The notes under the pieces: generated by a model
Databases searched by the model: none
What the model was told of the DNA's origin: nothing
What the model saw: the letters and a program-made list of their open reading frames with translations, nothing else
Part shown: in pieces, positions 37,029-46,059 of the stretch
How the letters are laid out: every line of letters begins with the position of its first letter
Numbering within the stretch: position 1 is the stretch's first letter
Origin: CADEDV01 sp964596345
GTDB lineage: Bacteria; Bacteroidota; Bacteroidia; Chitinophagales; Chitinophagaceae
Length of the DNA: 64,000 nt
Direction: 5' to 3'
NCBI GenBank assembly: GCA_964596345.1
Contig: CAZQSZ010000002.1
Span: 744,001-808,000 of the forward strand
Made by a program: the position numbers and the translations under genes

Positions 37029-37502
37029 TTATTTGACGATCGAAAAACTTCCGCTTTCCGTTCCCGGCACATAATATGGAGGTGCATTCGGGTCTCTCTC
37101 TCTTACTTCTGAAAAAGTGCCGGTAATTTTCCCGGTAGCCCTGTCATAGCTTCCTTCAAAACGGTGTTTAAAAGGGAACAGGTAAATGTCTGCAATGAGT
37201 ACATTTTTAATGAAGCTATAGCTGCCTGCCATGGCCGGGTTATGCTCAAAACGCTGGTGCCGGAAATGAACGGTACCGTCTTTTTTAAATTCGAAGAACA
37301 ATGAGTCTGCTGTTACACTACCGGGGTTTTGAGACAGTCGTGTGCCTTTCCATTTACCGACCACAGTAGAAAATGGTTTGGCTGTGGTCACTGGTTTGCC
37401 TAATTCATGTTTCGGGAGTTGTGGCTGCTGTTGTGCTATGGTAGTATTGAAACAACTAGAAAACAGTGTGAACAGGAGTAAGGTGGTGAATGAATATCGC
37501 AT
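37029..37502 (-). CDS. Small secreted lipocalin-like protein
   Basis: 157 aa, signal peptide MRYSFTTLLLFTLFSSCFNTTIAQ. One beta-rich domain (VVGKWKGTRLSQNPGSVTADSLFFEFKKDGTVHF...GSYSFIKNVLIADIYLFPFKHRFEGSYDRATGKITGTFSE) with the G-x-W-x-GT opening and GTFSE end of the same small domain found at the ends of the 4878 and 41414 products. It is thus a free-standing form of that module. Function unknown; ligand binding would be inference. Confidence 0.72.
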   Translation of the reverse strand: MRYSFTTLLLFTLFSSCFNTTIAQQQPQLPKHELGKPVTTAKPFSTVVGKWKGTRLSQNPGSVTADSLFFEFKKDGTVHFRHQRFEHNPAMAGSYSFIKNVLIADIYLFPFKHRFEGSYDRATGKITGTFSEVRERDPNAPPYYVPGTESGSFSIVK

Positions 37503-37560
37503 GCAGCAATTTGAAACCTGAAATTAACCAGACTCCTGAGGCATAGAAATAGGTAAAACG

Positions 37561-37578
37561 ACCTATAAAAAAGGGGAG
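37561..37578. promoter_or_regulatory. Putative operator upstream of small lipocalin-like gene
   Basis: ACCTATAAAAAAGGGGAG, a GGGGAG-class copy with a degenerate left arm. It lies 59 nt upstream of the ATG at 37502, in line with the 49-66 nt spacing elsewhere. Confidence 0.38.
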
Positions 37579-37594
37579 GTATGGGAAGAAAGGA

Positions 37595-38239
37595 CTACTG
37601 AACCCGGTTGCCAAAAACTTTGTTGATGGCTTCGGTTTTGTTCTGCACATGCAGTTTTTCGTAGATCTTTCCAATGTGCTGGCGAACGGTATGGAAGCTT
37701 ATGCCTAATTGTTCAGCAATTTCTTTGTATAATAACCCTTTAGCAATGAGATTCAGGACTTCTTTTTCCCGGGGTGTTAAAACGGCCGCTTCAGGTGTTG
37801 CTTTAACGGTATGCTGATCTACAAATAGAGTAACCAGTTTGCGGGCAATGGATGCACTCATCGGAGAACCGCCTTGTTGCAATTCTTTAATGGACTCTAT
37901 TATTTGAAGAGGAGGAGTTTTCTTCAACAGGTAGCCGCTGGCACCGGCTTTGAGAGCTTCAAACACCTGGTCATTGTTTTCATATACTGTAAACATCATG
38001 AATTGAATAGAGGGTTCAACCAATTTTACTTTTCGCACACATTCAATACCTGTCATGCCAGGGAGATTGATATCCATGATCACAATATCGGGTTTCAATA
38101 TAGGCAGTTCCAGTACTGCTGCTTCAGCAGTACGGTAGGTTGCCAGTAATTGCAGGGTTTCATCCTGTTGAATGAATGCAGTCAATCCTTCTGCTACTTC
38201 TGCCAGGTCTTCTACGATAACTACCTTGATCTTCGCCAT
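37595..38239 (-). CDS. LuxR/NarL-type response regulator
   Basis: 214 aa from ATG 38239 (MAKIKVVIVEDLAEV). Receiver domain with phospho-acceptor Asp56 (IVIMDINLPGM) and YLLKK lysine; LuxR HTH (LTPREKEVLNLIAKGLLYKEIAEQLGISFHTVRQHIGKIYEKL). Partner of the large propeller kinase whose stop codon is 25 nt upstream. The recognition helix (FHTVRQHIGKIYEKL) differs from those of the 13430 and 17523 regulators, so it probably reads another site. Confidence 0.93.
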   Translation of the reverse strand: MAKIKVVIVEDLAEVAEGLTAFIQQDETLQLLATYRTAEAAVLELPILKPDIVIMDINLPGMTGIECVRKVKLVEPSIQFMMFTVYENNDQVFEALKAGASGYLLKKTPPLQIIESIKELQQGGSPMSASIARKLVTLFVDQHTVKATPEAAVLTPREKEVLNLIAKGLLYKEIAEQLGISFHTVRQHIGKIYEKLHVQNKTEAINKVFGNRVQ

Positions 38240-38264
38240 TAGTACAAATTTAGCGATGGTTGCA

Positions 38265-41200
38265 TCACTGCCCATAGGTATTTTGTTGGATAGCCGGATC
38301 TACAGTGATACAGACCAGCGTCCCTTTATTGTTTTCTATCCCTATGGTACCCGAAATTTCGCTTATTCTCTTTTTCATGTTTTCCAGCCCGTTGGCAAAA
38401 GGCCGCACAGCCAGGGGATCAAAACCCTTTCCATTATCATGGATACGCAGCTTTAATTCCCTGTCACAGTCAATAGTGATACTTACTTCGGTGGCATTTG
38501 CATGCTTTACTATATTATGCAGGGCTTCTTTCATCACCAAAAAAATATTGCGGCGTATCTCTCCATTGATCTTTATGTCTTTTACCAGGGTGGAGGTGAA
38601 ACTGAGTTTGATATTTTTATCCTCCAGGTATTCGGATGCATAGGAACGGCAAAAACTGACCAGGTCTCCGGAAGAATCATACCGCTGGTTCAGGGCCCAC
38701 ACTATTTCTCCCATTTTCTCAGCCATTTCATCGCTATAAGCAGATATTTTGCCGAGGTCTTCGTTCATTTTCTGGTCTTCATTCTTTTGTAACTGTATTT
38801 TTTCACTCAGGAATTTGATGCGGGAAAGAGAGGCCCCAAAATCATCATGCATATCCGTAGCAATCCGGGTTCGTTCTTTTTCAATGGCCTGTTTTTTTTC
38901 AAGATCAGCTTTCTGGTGCTCCAGTTTGCGCAGGTAATACGACCTGATGATGAGCCATACCGCAGCAGCAGCGATACTGATCAGCAATAGTTTCCACCAC
39001 CAGGTCTTTGTCCATGGTGTTTGGATGATAAAGGAGAAAGGATTTTGCATACTCCTCCATTCATTATCACCTTTGTGCCTTGCCCGTACTGTAAATGTAT
39101 ATTTCCCGGGACCCAGATTTGCGTAGGAGGCTGTTGTAATATTACTATTATTGACCCAGTCATGGTCAGCACCTGTCAGCTGGTAGCTATATTCAATATC
39201 GTTCCCGCTGTTAATATCCAGCCCTATAAACCGGAACTGGAGATTATTTTCCGATGAGAGAAAGCTGGTGATTACTGTGCTGTCAAAATAATATTGTTTA
39301 CCATTTACCATTACTTCATCAATATAGATCGGGATTTTTCTATGGGTATTACTCAGCAAGAGATCCGGGTTGAACCGCATCAATGTTGTTCTTGAACCGG
39401 CCCAGAGGTGGTTTGTACTGCTGTCGAAATAAATACAGCGTTCGGAGAAATAATCGGCAGGCAGCCCGTCTTCTTTTGAGAAATTGATGAACTTGTTTTC
39501 TTTCACCAGTAAGCAGCTTAGCCCTTTAAGTGTGCCGATCCATAAACGGTTTTTATTATCAAATTGCAGGGCATACACATAATTTGTCGGTAAGCCATTC
39601 TGAATAGTATAATGAGTTGCCGTTCTGTTTACGGGGTTATACCTGCCAACACCAGTGCCGTCGAATGCGATCCATATATTATTGTCGTTATCAAGTAAAA
39701 GGTCTGTAATGCCGGCCAGGTTAGTTTCATTAAGACCCTTCACCGTATCAAATGCCACCTCCGTAAAATAGTCAGCTTCTTTATTCCAGTGCAGCAGCCG
39801 GGATGATTTATTGACACCAAACCAGAGGTTACCTTTTTTGTCTTCTGTATGCACAGAATAATAACTCACTGAAAAATTTCCCCGCGGCCCTTCCTTCTTG
39901 TATTGATGAACCATGCCATCCTTGGTTATTCTTATAAAGCCACCACCATTATTACCACTGTACCATTCATCGCCATTACTGTGTTTGAATGCCAGGATAA
40001 CAATATCAGAGAGGGGGAAGTACTTTTTAAAAAAACTGATCTTAGTATACTGACCTGTAAGGGGGGTGAATTTTGTGACAGCAGATCCCCCGGAAAAGAT
40101 AAGATCATTGCCAAACGAATTCATACACCAGTTTGCGGGCATCTTATCCCTGTTCAATAGCGAAACCTGGTTATTTTGTTCATTGATCCTGTAGACAATG
40201 TTGGAGTTAAACACCGGTGTGTAAATATGCTGGTCTTTGCCTTTGGTGATACTTAAAAGCGTATTGTTCTTAACCAGTTCAGGAAATTCGCTTCTCCAGC
40301 TTCTGATGCCCGAAGTGGAAATATTCAGTTTACTGATACCTTCAATTGAGCCGATCCATTCATTCTTATCCCGGTCGGTAAAATTACAAGTGAGTGAATT
40401 GGAAATAAGTGATGAATAATTATTATCACTCTTGATGCGGGTAAACAGGTTGGTACGGGTATTTAAAATACTTAAGCCGCCTCCTTCTGTTGCACCTACC
40501 CAGATCGTGCTGTCAGTTTTGCGGACAATAAATGCAATATTCCCATCTTCGATGTCCGCGGGGCTATGCCCGGGTTTCCAATGCTGCAGGAGAATCCCGG
40601 AAGTGGAATAACGGTATAATCCTTCAAAATAATTGGAGAAATAGAGATGCCCTTTCTCTTCATCGTAATACTGGAACTCAAGCATTTTTTCACGGTCAGG
40701 CATATCTTTTTCACCCAGGAAGAGGCTATATTTTTTGCTGGCTGTATTGTAAATAAAATATTGCCAGGGAGTTCCTGCCAGCCAGTTAGTATTATTCAGT
40801 GAAACAATCCTGGGAACACCTCCTTTTGTCGAGAAGGGCGGAACAATCGTGTCTGTTACCTGTAATTGATCATTGATAACAAAACTGCTGTCAATCCGGT
40901 TAACAGTTAAATGCCGGTTTTTCAAGGGCCGGATAAAGTAGATCACTTTATTTCTGAACTGCCATAGCTGATTAAATTTACCAGTCGTCGTATTCATTGA
41001 AACCACCTGGCTGGCACAGGTCATTAAGAGGTACCCTGGTTTATATTCAAGCAGGGACCCGATCCTATTTCCGGGCAGTGCTGTGCTGTCATTTTTGCGG
41101 GAAAAAAAATTTTTAAAACTGGTGCCATCGTAGCGACTTAAGCCTTCCCGGGTACCAACCCAGATAAATCCCCGTGAATCCTGGGTAATACAATTGACTG

Positions 41201-41312
41201 CATTGTCTGCAAGTCCGTTTGCAATGGTATAATTGGTAAAAGTAAAAGAGGAAGACTGTGTTTTGCCAATGAAACACAAAACAAGAAAAAGGAATGCAAA
41301 AGGCCAACGCAT
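38265..41312 (-). CDS. Propeller-type (Reg_prop / Y_Y_Y) hybrid-like sensor histidine kinase
   Basis: 1015 aa. Signal peptide MRWPFAFLFLVLCFIGKTQ; periplasmic two-propeller sensor with repeated Reg_prop units (DSRGFIWVGTREGLSRYDG, NNIWIAFDGTGVGRYNP, NRLWIGTLKGLSCL, LWAGSRTTLMRF); Y_Y_Y domain (~690-780, FIGLDINSGNDIEYSYQLTGADHDWV...LGPGKYTFTVRA); membrane helix (WKLLLISIAAAAVWLIIRSYY); HisKA_3 with TDMHDDFGASLSRI (phospho-acceptor His822); HATPase_c (EALHNIVKHANA, DNGKGFD). No receiver is fused, unlike the classic hybrid systems of polysaccharide loci. Operon with the regulator at 37595. Confidence 0.93.
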   Translation of the reverse strand: MRWPFAFLFLVLCFIGKTQSSSFTFTNYTIANGLADNAVNCITQDSRGFIWVGTREGLSRYDGTSFKNFFSRKNDSTALPGNRIGSLLEYKPGYLLMTCASQVVSMNTTTGKFNQLWQFRNKVIYFIRPLKNRHLTVNRIDSSFVINDQLQVTDTIVPPFSTKGGVPRIVSLNNTNWLAGTPWQYFIYNTASKKYSLFLGEKDMPDREKMLEFQYYDEEKGHLYFSNYFEGLYRYSTSGILLQHWKPGHSPADIEDGNIAFIVRKTDSTIWVGATEGGGLSILNTRTNLFTRIKSDNNYSSLISNSLTCNFTDRDKNEWIGSIEGISKLNISTSGIRSWRSEFPELVKNNTLLSITKGKDQHIYTPVFNSNIVYRINEQNNQVSLLNRDKMPANWCMNSFGNDLIFSGGSAVTKFTPLTGQYTKISFFKKYFPLSDIVILAFKHSNGDEWYSGNNGGGFIRITKDGMVHQYKKEGPRGNFSVSYYSVHTEDKKGNLWFGVNKSSRLLHWNKEADYFTEVAFDTVKGLNETNLAGITDLLLDNDNNIWIAFDGTGVGRYNPVNRTATHYTIQNGLPTNYVYALQFDNKNRLWIGTLKGLSCLLVKENKFINFSKEDGLPADYFSERCIYFDSSTNHLWAGSRTTLMRFNPDLLLSNTHRKIPIYIDEVMVNGKQYYFDSTVITSFLSSENNLQFRFIGLDINSGNDIEYSYQLTGADHDWVNNSNITTASYANLGPGKYTFTVRARHKGDNEWRSMQNPFSFIIQTPWTKTWWWKLLLISIAAAAVWLIIRSYYLRKLEHQKADLEKKQAIEKERTRIATDMHDDFGASLSRIKFLSEKIQLQKNEDQKMNEDLGKISAYSDEMAEKMGEIVWALNQRYDSSGDLVSFCRSYASEYLEDKNIKLSFTSTLVKDIKINGEIRRNIFLVMKEALHNIVKHANATEVSITIDCDRELKLRIHDNGKGFDPLAVRPFANGLENMKKRISEISGTIGIENNKGTLVCITVDPAIQQNTYGQ

Positions 41313-41366
41313 ATTTAAAAGTAAGTGTTATTCACTTTTCTGAACAACAAATATTTCATCAAGAAA

Positions 41367-41395
41367 AAACTCCGGGAAGCCCCGGAGTTTTTTCT
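41367..41395. terminator. Bidirectional rho-independent terminator
   Basis: Perfect 10-bp stem AAACTCCGGG / CCCGGAGTTT (41367-41376 and 41381-41390) with a 4-nt loop, flanked by A-rich and T-rich runs. It lies 19-47 nt after the stop of the gene at 41414 (minus strand) and insulates it from the kinase operon starting at 41312. Confidence 0.85.
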
Positions 41396-41413
41396 AAAGT
41401 CTCACATCTCCAT

Positions 41414-42679
41414 TTACCGGATATTTCCTGCCGGGGATACTCCTGCTTTGTTCATTACCCACCGGCCGCCACCGCTTGCGTTGCTGCCGCTGCCCCAGGT
41501 ACCGTTGAACGAACCTGCATTGAAAGTGCCGGCCACTGAAAACTGGCTTCCGTTAGTATACTTATAAGTGCCAGTCAATTGGTTGTTATTAAACGAGTAA
41601 GTCCCGCTGGCAATCACACCGTTATTTGCATCCAGTAATTGCATGGAGCCGTCAGCATTTAACCGGAAGGAGTAAAAATTCGGAGAATTATTCTGACCGT
41701 TGCCATAGGTTCCCTTCCATGTACCGGTAACAGTGGTTGTAGTCGTTGTAACCGGGGCATTCATTTTCCTGAAGCCGCCTGTATTGTTCATATTTGTGTT
41801 GGCTGGAGGGGGTGGCGGAGGAGGGTTGTTGCCTGAAGTAGCAGGAGGCGCCGGGGCAGTATTTTGTTTCGGGATAAATTCCACTTTTAATAGGATACTG
41901 TAATTGCCGTGGTCACGACTATTGCCAACCGCTACTTCATCATAGTTTACGCTGATAATACCTCTGCCAAATCCCATATCACTGTTACAGATTGTATTCA
42001 GGTTGGGCGTATTCAGCACAACCAGTTTTGGCGAAAAATCTCCATATTTTTCCATACCAATTGGGCGGGTGCCTGCCCTTCCCAATTCTCCCTGGTCTCC
42101 ACCAGCTTTCGTTTTGGAGAGGCCCAAGGTCGCTGCATTAAAAACAACGCCACCAAGATTACCCGTAAGAATATTGAAGCCAATCATAACAGGAGCCACT
42201 TTTTGGTTGATACTGCTATACAACCCACGTAAAGTAGAATTAAAGGAATTAGAGTTATCGGAAATAGGATCATGTTCCCAACCGGTAGGGATAACAGTAA
42301 GGATGTCCCCATCTGCCATATCATATTCGCCGATAATATCATTGCAACGGTAATTATCACCAGCTTTGATACCGCCCCTGTTATTACCAAAGGCATCCAC
42401 CCATGACCCGACGCTGATCCTGTTGGAAAAACGACCCGTGGCATCACCATATACAGCAGTTCTTTTTTCATAACTCAGTTTGGAACCTCCGTTTTTGTCG
42501 GCTAGCGTAAAGTTGAACGTAAAAAACACTTCATCGCCTTTACCATCCATATGTAAAATATCGTCCCAGGTTTCCCGGTAGCAGTCAAAGCCGGCAAAGG
42601 AAATGCGGATGCGGCCTGATTGTGCGTCTGCAGGGGTGATAAGTGTCATCAGTAAAACAACAGCGATAATTTTTTTCAT
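41414..42679 (-). CDS. Secreted protein with unknown N-terminal domain, Pro-rich linker and lipocalin-like end
   Basis: 421 aa, signal peptide MKKIIAVVLLMTLITPADAQ. Residues ~22-270 form an unrecognised domain (IRISFAGFDCYRETWDDILHMDGKGDEVFFTFNF...DFSPKLVVLNTPNLNTICNSDMGFG), then a Pro-rich linker (~275-315), then the module TGTWKGTYGNGQNNSPNFYSFRLNADGSMQLLDANNGVIASGTYSF, which matches the N-terminal domain of the astacin-like 4878 product (WVGTYGNNEKNNPYYYSFEF). Divergent from the orphan kinase at 42847, with two operator-like sites between them. Confidence 0.72.
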   Translation of the reverse strand: MKKIIAVVLLMTLITPADAQSGRIRISFAGFDCYRETWDDILHMDGKGDEVFFTFNFTLADKNGGSKLSYEKRTAVYGDATGRFSNRISVGSWVDAFGNNRGGIKAGDNYRCNDIIGEYDMADGDILTVIPTGWEHDPISDNSNSFNSTLRGLYSSINQKVAPVMIGFNILTGNLGGVVFNAATLGLSKTKAGGDQGELGRAGTRPIGMEKYGDFSPKLVVLNTPNLNTICNSDMGFGRGIISVNYDEVAVGNSRDHGNYSILLKVEFIPKQNTAPAPPATSGNNPPPPPPPANTNMNNTGGFRKMNAPVTTTTTTVTGTWKGTYGNGQNNSPNFYSFRLNADGSMQLLDANNGVIASGTYSFNNNQLTGTYKYTNGSQFSVAGTFNAGSFNGTWGSGSNASGGGRWVMNKAGVSPAGNIR

Positions 42680-42730
42680 AACTGAAATTTTTATTTCATG
42701 TAAAGATGGAGGATCAGCAAGGCGAAAACC

Positions 42731-42748
42731 ATCCTGTAAAAACAGGAT
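42731..42748. promoter_or_regulatory. Putative operator, perfect palindrome
   Basis: ATCCTGTAAAAACAGGAT: 7-bp arms ATCCTGT/ACAGGAT around AAAA. The most symmetric copy of the motif, 52 nt upstream of the secreted-protein start at 42679. Confidence 0.6.
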
Positions 42749-42768
42749 ATTATACCCGGGAGGTAAAA

Positions 42769-42786
42769 TTCATGGAAAAAGGGGAG
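42769..42786. promoter_or_regulatory. Putative operator, kinase-proximal copy
   Basis: TTCATGGAAAAAGGGGAG, ending 61 nt before the kinase ATG at 42847, the same distance as at 15489-15506. It starts 38 bp from the upstream copy (37 bp in the other region), about the same helical face. Confidence 0.5.
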
Positions 42787-42846
42787 GAGTTCCCTGGATC
42801 TGGTTTGTTTATTTGTAATACCAGGCCAATGATATATCTTACTAAT

Positions 42847-44793
42847 ATGAGAAAAGTACTTGTAATCATTCTTTCTGTTTTTTTTGTAAGCACCGCCTGT
42901 GCACAACGCAAAAGCTCTGCTCAACTTATCGATAGCCTTTTAACCGTACTGGCCACCTCTAAAGAAGACACCGGCAAAGCGATGGTTTTTCTAACACTGG
43001 CAAGCCTGTATGAAACCAATAACCAGGATTCTGCAGCATATTATTTACAGCAGGGTAAACAATTATCTGAGTCATTAAAATTTGACAAGGGTATATATTA
43101 CTATTACCAGCAGGGTACTGTTCTTGCTTATACGAAGGGGAATTACAGCCAGGCGCTGGATGAATCAAACAAGGGACTTATAATGGCCAGGAAACTGAAG
43201 GATTCAATGAAAGTGATTACGATGCTGAACAACCTGGGAATTATTAGTGCTTACCTGGGAAATTTTAAAGAACAACTGGATTATACCCTGCAGGTAAAGG
43301 ATGCTGCAGAAACCATGAAGGACTCTTCGATACTATCCGGGGTATATCATGGTTTGGCTAATTGCTATTTTAATCTCGGGCAATACAGGAGAGCTGTCGC
43401 AGCTTCAATGCATTCAATAGAAGTGAACAATCATTTCAGCGAAAAAAATATGTACATCAACAGGGTCTATGCGACCCTTGGGCAAAGCTATGATGGTCTC
43501 CGGATGCCTGATAGTGCCATGTACTTTTATAATATAGCTATTAACGAATCAGTACGATTGAACGATAAATATGCTGAAGGCAGTATATATGGGTATCAAT
43601 GCAATTTGTATGCTTCCATGAACCGCTTTGGGGACATGCTGACAGCGGCCGAAAAATCGGTGACATTATCCAATGAATTACAAAGCAGGCAAATGATGGC
43701 CAGTGCTCTCTACAACCTGGCCTATGCCCAGTTTTTCAATAATAATAACAAAGAAGCATCCGGGAATATTAACCAGGCCTTGTCTATTGCCATTGCTGAC
43801 AGCCTGAAAGATGAATTGAAAAATTGTTATATCGTACTTTCTTATATCGCTGCCAGGAGCGGGGATTTTGTTGCGTCCATTTCAGCAAAGCAAAAAGCAG
43901 ACTCTATTGAAGAGGCTTTATTAAATGAAAAAGTATTAAAAAGCACTGCTGATCTCGAAAAAAAATACGAGACGGAAAAGAAAGATAACCAGATCAAATT
44001 ACAAAAAGCAGAGATACAGCGGAAAAATGTATTGAATTATATACTGATTGGCAGTGCTGCTGCACTATTGATCATTGCGCTGCTGTCATACCGGAATTAC
44101 CGGCACAAACAAAAACTACAGCAGCAGCGGATACAGGAACTGGAGACAGAAAAACAACTGGCTGCAACAGAAGCTGTACTAAAGGGAGAAGAAAAAGAAC
44201 GAACCCGCCTGGCAAAAGATCTTCATGACGGATTGGGAGGTATGTTATCAGGCATTAAATACTCATTAAACACTATGAAAGGAAACCTGATCATGACGCC
44301 TGATAATGCACAGGCGTTTGAACGCAGCATGGATATGCTGGACAGTTCTATCAAAGAAATGCGCCGGGTGGCACATAATATGATGCCCGAAGCACTGGTG
44401 AAGTTTGGGCTTGATACGGCTTTGAAAGATCTGTGTAATGATACCCAGCAATCCGGAGCATTGGAAGTAAGGTACCAGTCTATCAATATGGAGCATGCAG
44501 CAGTTGATCAGACGACAGCTATTACAATTTACCGGGTTATCCAGGAATTGATCAATAATGTAATGAAACATGCCGCGGCCCGGACCGCTATTGTACAGGT
44601 AAGTAAAACCAACGGGGCCATCAATATCACCGTGGAAGATGATGGTAAAGGATTTGACGCCGCTGTATTAAACAGGAGTAAGGGTATCGGCTGGAGCAAT
44701 ATCCAAAGCCGGGTGGAATTCCTGAAAGGGAAACTGGATGTTCAGTCTGCTCCCGGTAAAGGCACATCTGTGCATATAGAATTAGACAACTGA
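42847..44793 (+). CDS. Orphan TPR-containing sensor histidine kinase (HisKA_3 type)
   Basis: 648 aa from ATG 42847 (MRKVLVIILSVFFVSTACAQ signal); the open frame extends 47 codons upstream through the operator sites, which I take as untranslated. TPR sensor, membrane helix (YILIGSAAALLIIALLSY), KDLHDGLGGMLSG with phospho-acceptor His460, HATPase_c (ELINNVMKHAA, DDGKGF, GIGWSNIQSRV). From the membrane helix onward it is nearly the same protein as the 15567 kinase; the TPR part is more diverged. No response-regulator gene adjoins it, so it may signal through a regulator of its paralogues (inference). Confidence 0.9.
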   Translation: MRKVLVIILSVFFVSTACAQRKSSAQLIDSLLTVLATSKEDTGKAMVFLTLASLYETNNQDSAAYYLQQGKQLSESLKFDKGIYYYYQQGTVLAYTKGNYSQALDESNKGLIMARKLKDSMKVITMLNNLGIISAYLGNFKEQLDYTLQVKDAAETMKDSSILSGVYHGLANCYFNLGQYRRAVAASMHSIEVNNHFSEKNMYINRVYATLGQSYDGLRMPDSAMYFYNIAINESVRLNDKYAEGSIYGYQCNLYASMNRFGDMLTAAEKSVTLSNELQSRQMMASALYNLAYAQFFNNNNKEASGNINQALSIAIADSLKDELKNCYIVLSYIAARSGDFVASISAKQKADSIEEALLNEKVLKSTADLEKKYETEKKDNQIKLQKAEIQRKNVLNYILIGSAAALLIIALLSYRNYRHKQKLQQQRIQELETEKQLAATEAVLKGEEKERTRLAKDLHDGLGGMLSGIKYSLNTMKGNLIMTPDNAQAFERSMDMLDSSIKEMRRVAHNMMPEALVKFGLDTALKDLCNDTQQSGALEVRYQSINMEHAAVDQTTAITIYRVIQELINNVMKHAAARTAIVQVSKTNGAINITVEDDGKGFDAAVLNRSKGIGWSNIQSRVEFLKGKLDVQSAPGKGTSVHIELDN

Positions 44794-46059
44794 TCATTCA
44801 AAATCTTCGTACAACAAATATTTTTTCCTGGTTTTTTTGAATTCACCCAAAGCTGGGAACCAGCTTTTTCGGATATCTTCTTCGGAAGCGCCGTTTTTTA
44901 TTTGTTGCCAGAGATCGTTATTGCCTGCCAGTTTATTGAAGAAGGATTGTTCCATCTTTCCTGACTTAGGCAGAAGAAAGAAACTATCTTTTTGCGGAAA
45001 CAACCGGTACGCTTCCATCAGCCATTTTAATTGTATTCTATTATCCACTCTTTTGAATACCTCATCCGGGGCTCCGCTCAAATCCCAGCCATAACAAACC
45101 TGGCCATACAACTTGGAACTCCTGGCCCCTTCATTGGGGTTCGGTGTAAATGAATACAGGTTCTTGGGTAATAATGGATGACCGAATACCTGGAATTGTT
45201 TATTGGTTCCTCTTCCTTCACTCAGTACCGTTCCTTCAAAGAAACAGGTGGAAGGATATAAATAGATGGATTGAATATTCGGAAGATTGGGAGAAGGTTT
45301 TACTGGCAACACATATTTGCTTTTATGCGTATAGTTGGCACACTTGATCACCTGGAAGTGAAAAGGCGTATCAACAGAATTTTCTGCAGTGAGATAATAA
45401 TCATGTTTGGCATTGGCTTTTTCACTCAGCCATTTTTCCCCGGCGATCATTCTTGCATATTCGGCCACTGTCATGCCATAGACAATGGGCACGGGTTGCA
45501 TACCTACAAATGATTTATATTTTTTATCCAGCACGGGTCCATCCACGTAATGCCCGTTGGGGTTGGGCCGGTCCAGTATCATCAGGGGTTTGCCCAATTC
45601 AAACGCGGCTTCCATAAATTCTTCCAGCGAAGAAATAAACGTGTAAAAACGCACCCCCACATCCTGTATATCAAAAATGAGCAGGTCAACTCCTTTCACA
45701 TCTTCCGCAGACGGTCTTCTTTTGCCACCATACAAGGATACCACAGGGATACCTGTTTTTTCATCGGTGTAATTGCCCACTTTTTCACCGGCATCAGCGG
45801 TACCGCGGAAACCATGCTCTGGGCCGAATATGACTTTGATATCAATACCCAAACTTCGCAAGGTGTCTACAAGATGCGTATTCCCCACCATCGAGGTCTG
45901 GTTGGCAAAAATACCCACCGTTCTTCCTTTAATAAGTGGCAGGTATACATTCACTCTTTCGGCTCCCGCCAATATCTTTTTTTCTGCAGGTTGGCTACCC
46001 GGCTGGGCAATAATAACGGAGGCCATCAGCAGGCAGGCTATTGTTAGTGATACTTTCAT
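44794..46059 (-). CDS. namZ: DUF1343 / NamZ-type exo-beta-N-acetylmuramidase
   Basis: 421 aa exported protein, signal peptide MKVSLTIACLLMASVIIAQ. It carries DUF1343 landmarks: GRTVGIFANQTS, KVIFGPEHGFRGTADAGEKV, LLIFDIQDVGVRFYTFISSL, MILDRPNPNGHYVDGP, EGRGTNKQFQVFG. This family was characterised as an exo-acting N-acetylmuramidase that removes MurNAc from the non-reducing end of peptidoglycan fragments (CAZy GH171). It is immediately convergent with the orphan kinase (no gap). Normal length. Likely role: cell-wall recycling or degradation of foreign wall fragments. Confidence 0.88.
   Translation of the reverse strand: MKVSLTIACLLMASVIIAQPGSQPAEKKILAGAERVNVYLPLIKGRTVGIFANQTSMVGNTHLVDTLRSLGIDIKVIFGPEHGFRGTADAGEKVGNYTDEKTGIPVVSLYGGKRRPSAEDVKGVDLLIFDIQDVGVRFYTFISSLEEFMEAAFELGKPLMILDRPNPNGHYVDGPVLDKKYKSFVGMQPVPIVYGMTVAEYARMIAGEKWLSEKANAKHDYYLTAENSVDTPFHFQVIKCANYTHKSKYVLPVKPSPNLPNIQSIYLYPSTCFFEGTVLSEGRGTNKQFQVFGHPLLPKNLYSFTPNPNEGARSSKLYGQVCYGWDLSGAPDEVFKRVDNRIQLKWLMEAYRLFPQKDSFFLLPKSGKMEQSFFNKLAGNNDLWQQIKNGASEEDIRKSWFPALGEFKKTRKKYLLYEDFE

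Noticed and set aside
42706..42846. N-terminal extension of the 42847 kinase by 47 residues.
   Set aside because: It would place both operator sites inside the coding region and put a polar stretch ahead of the signal peptide.
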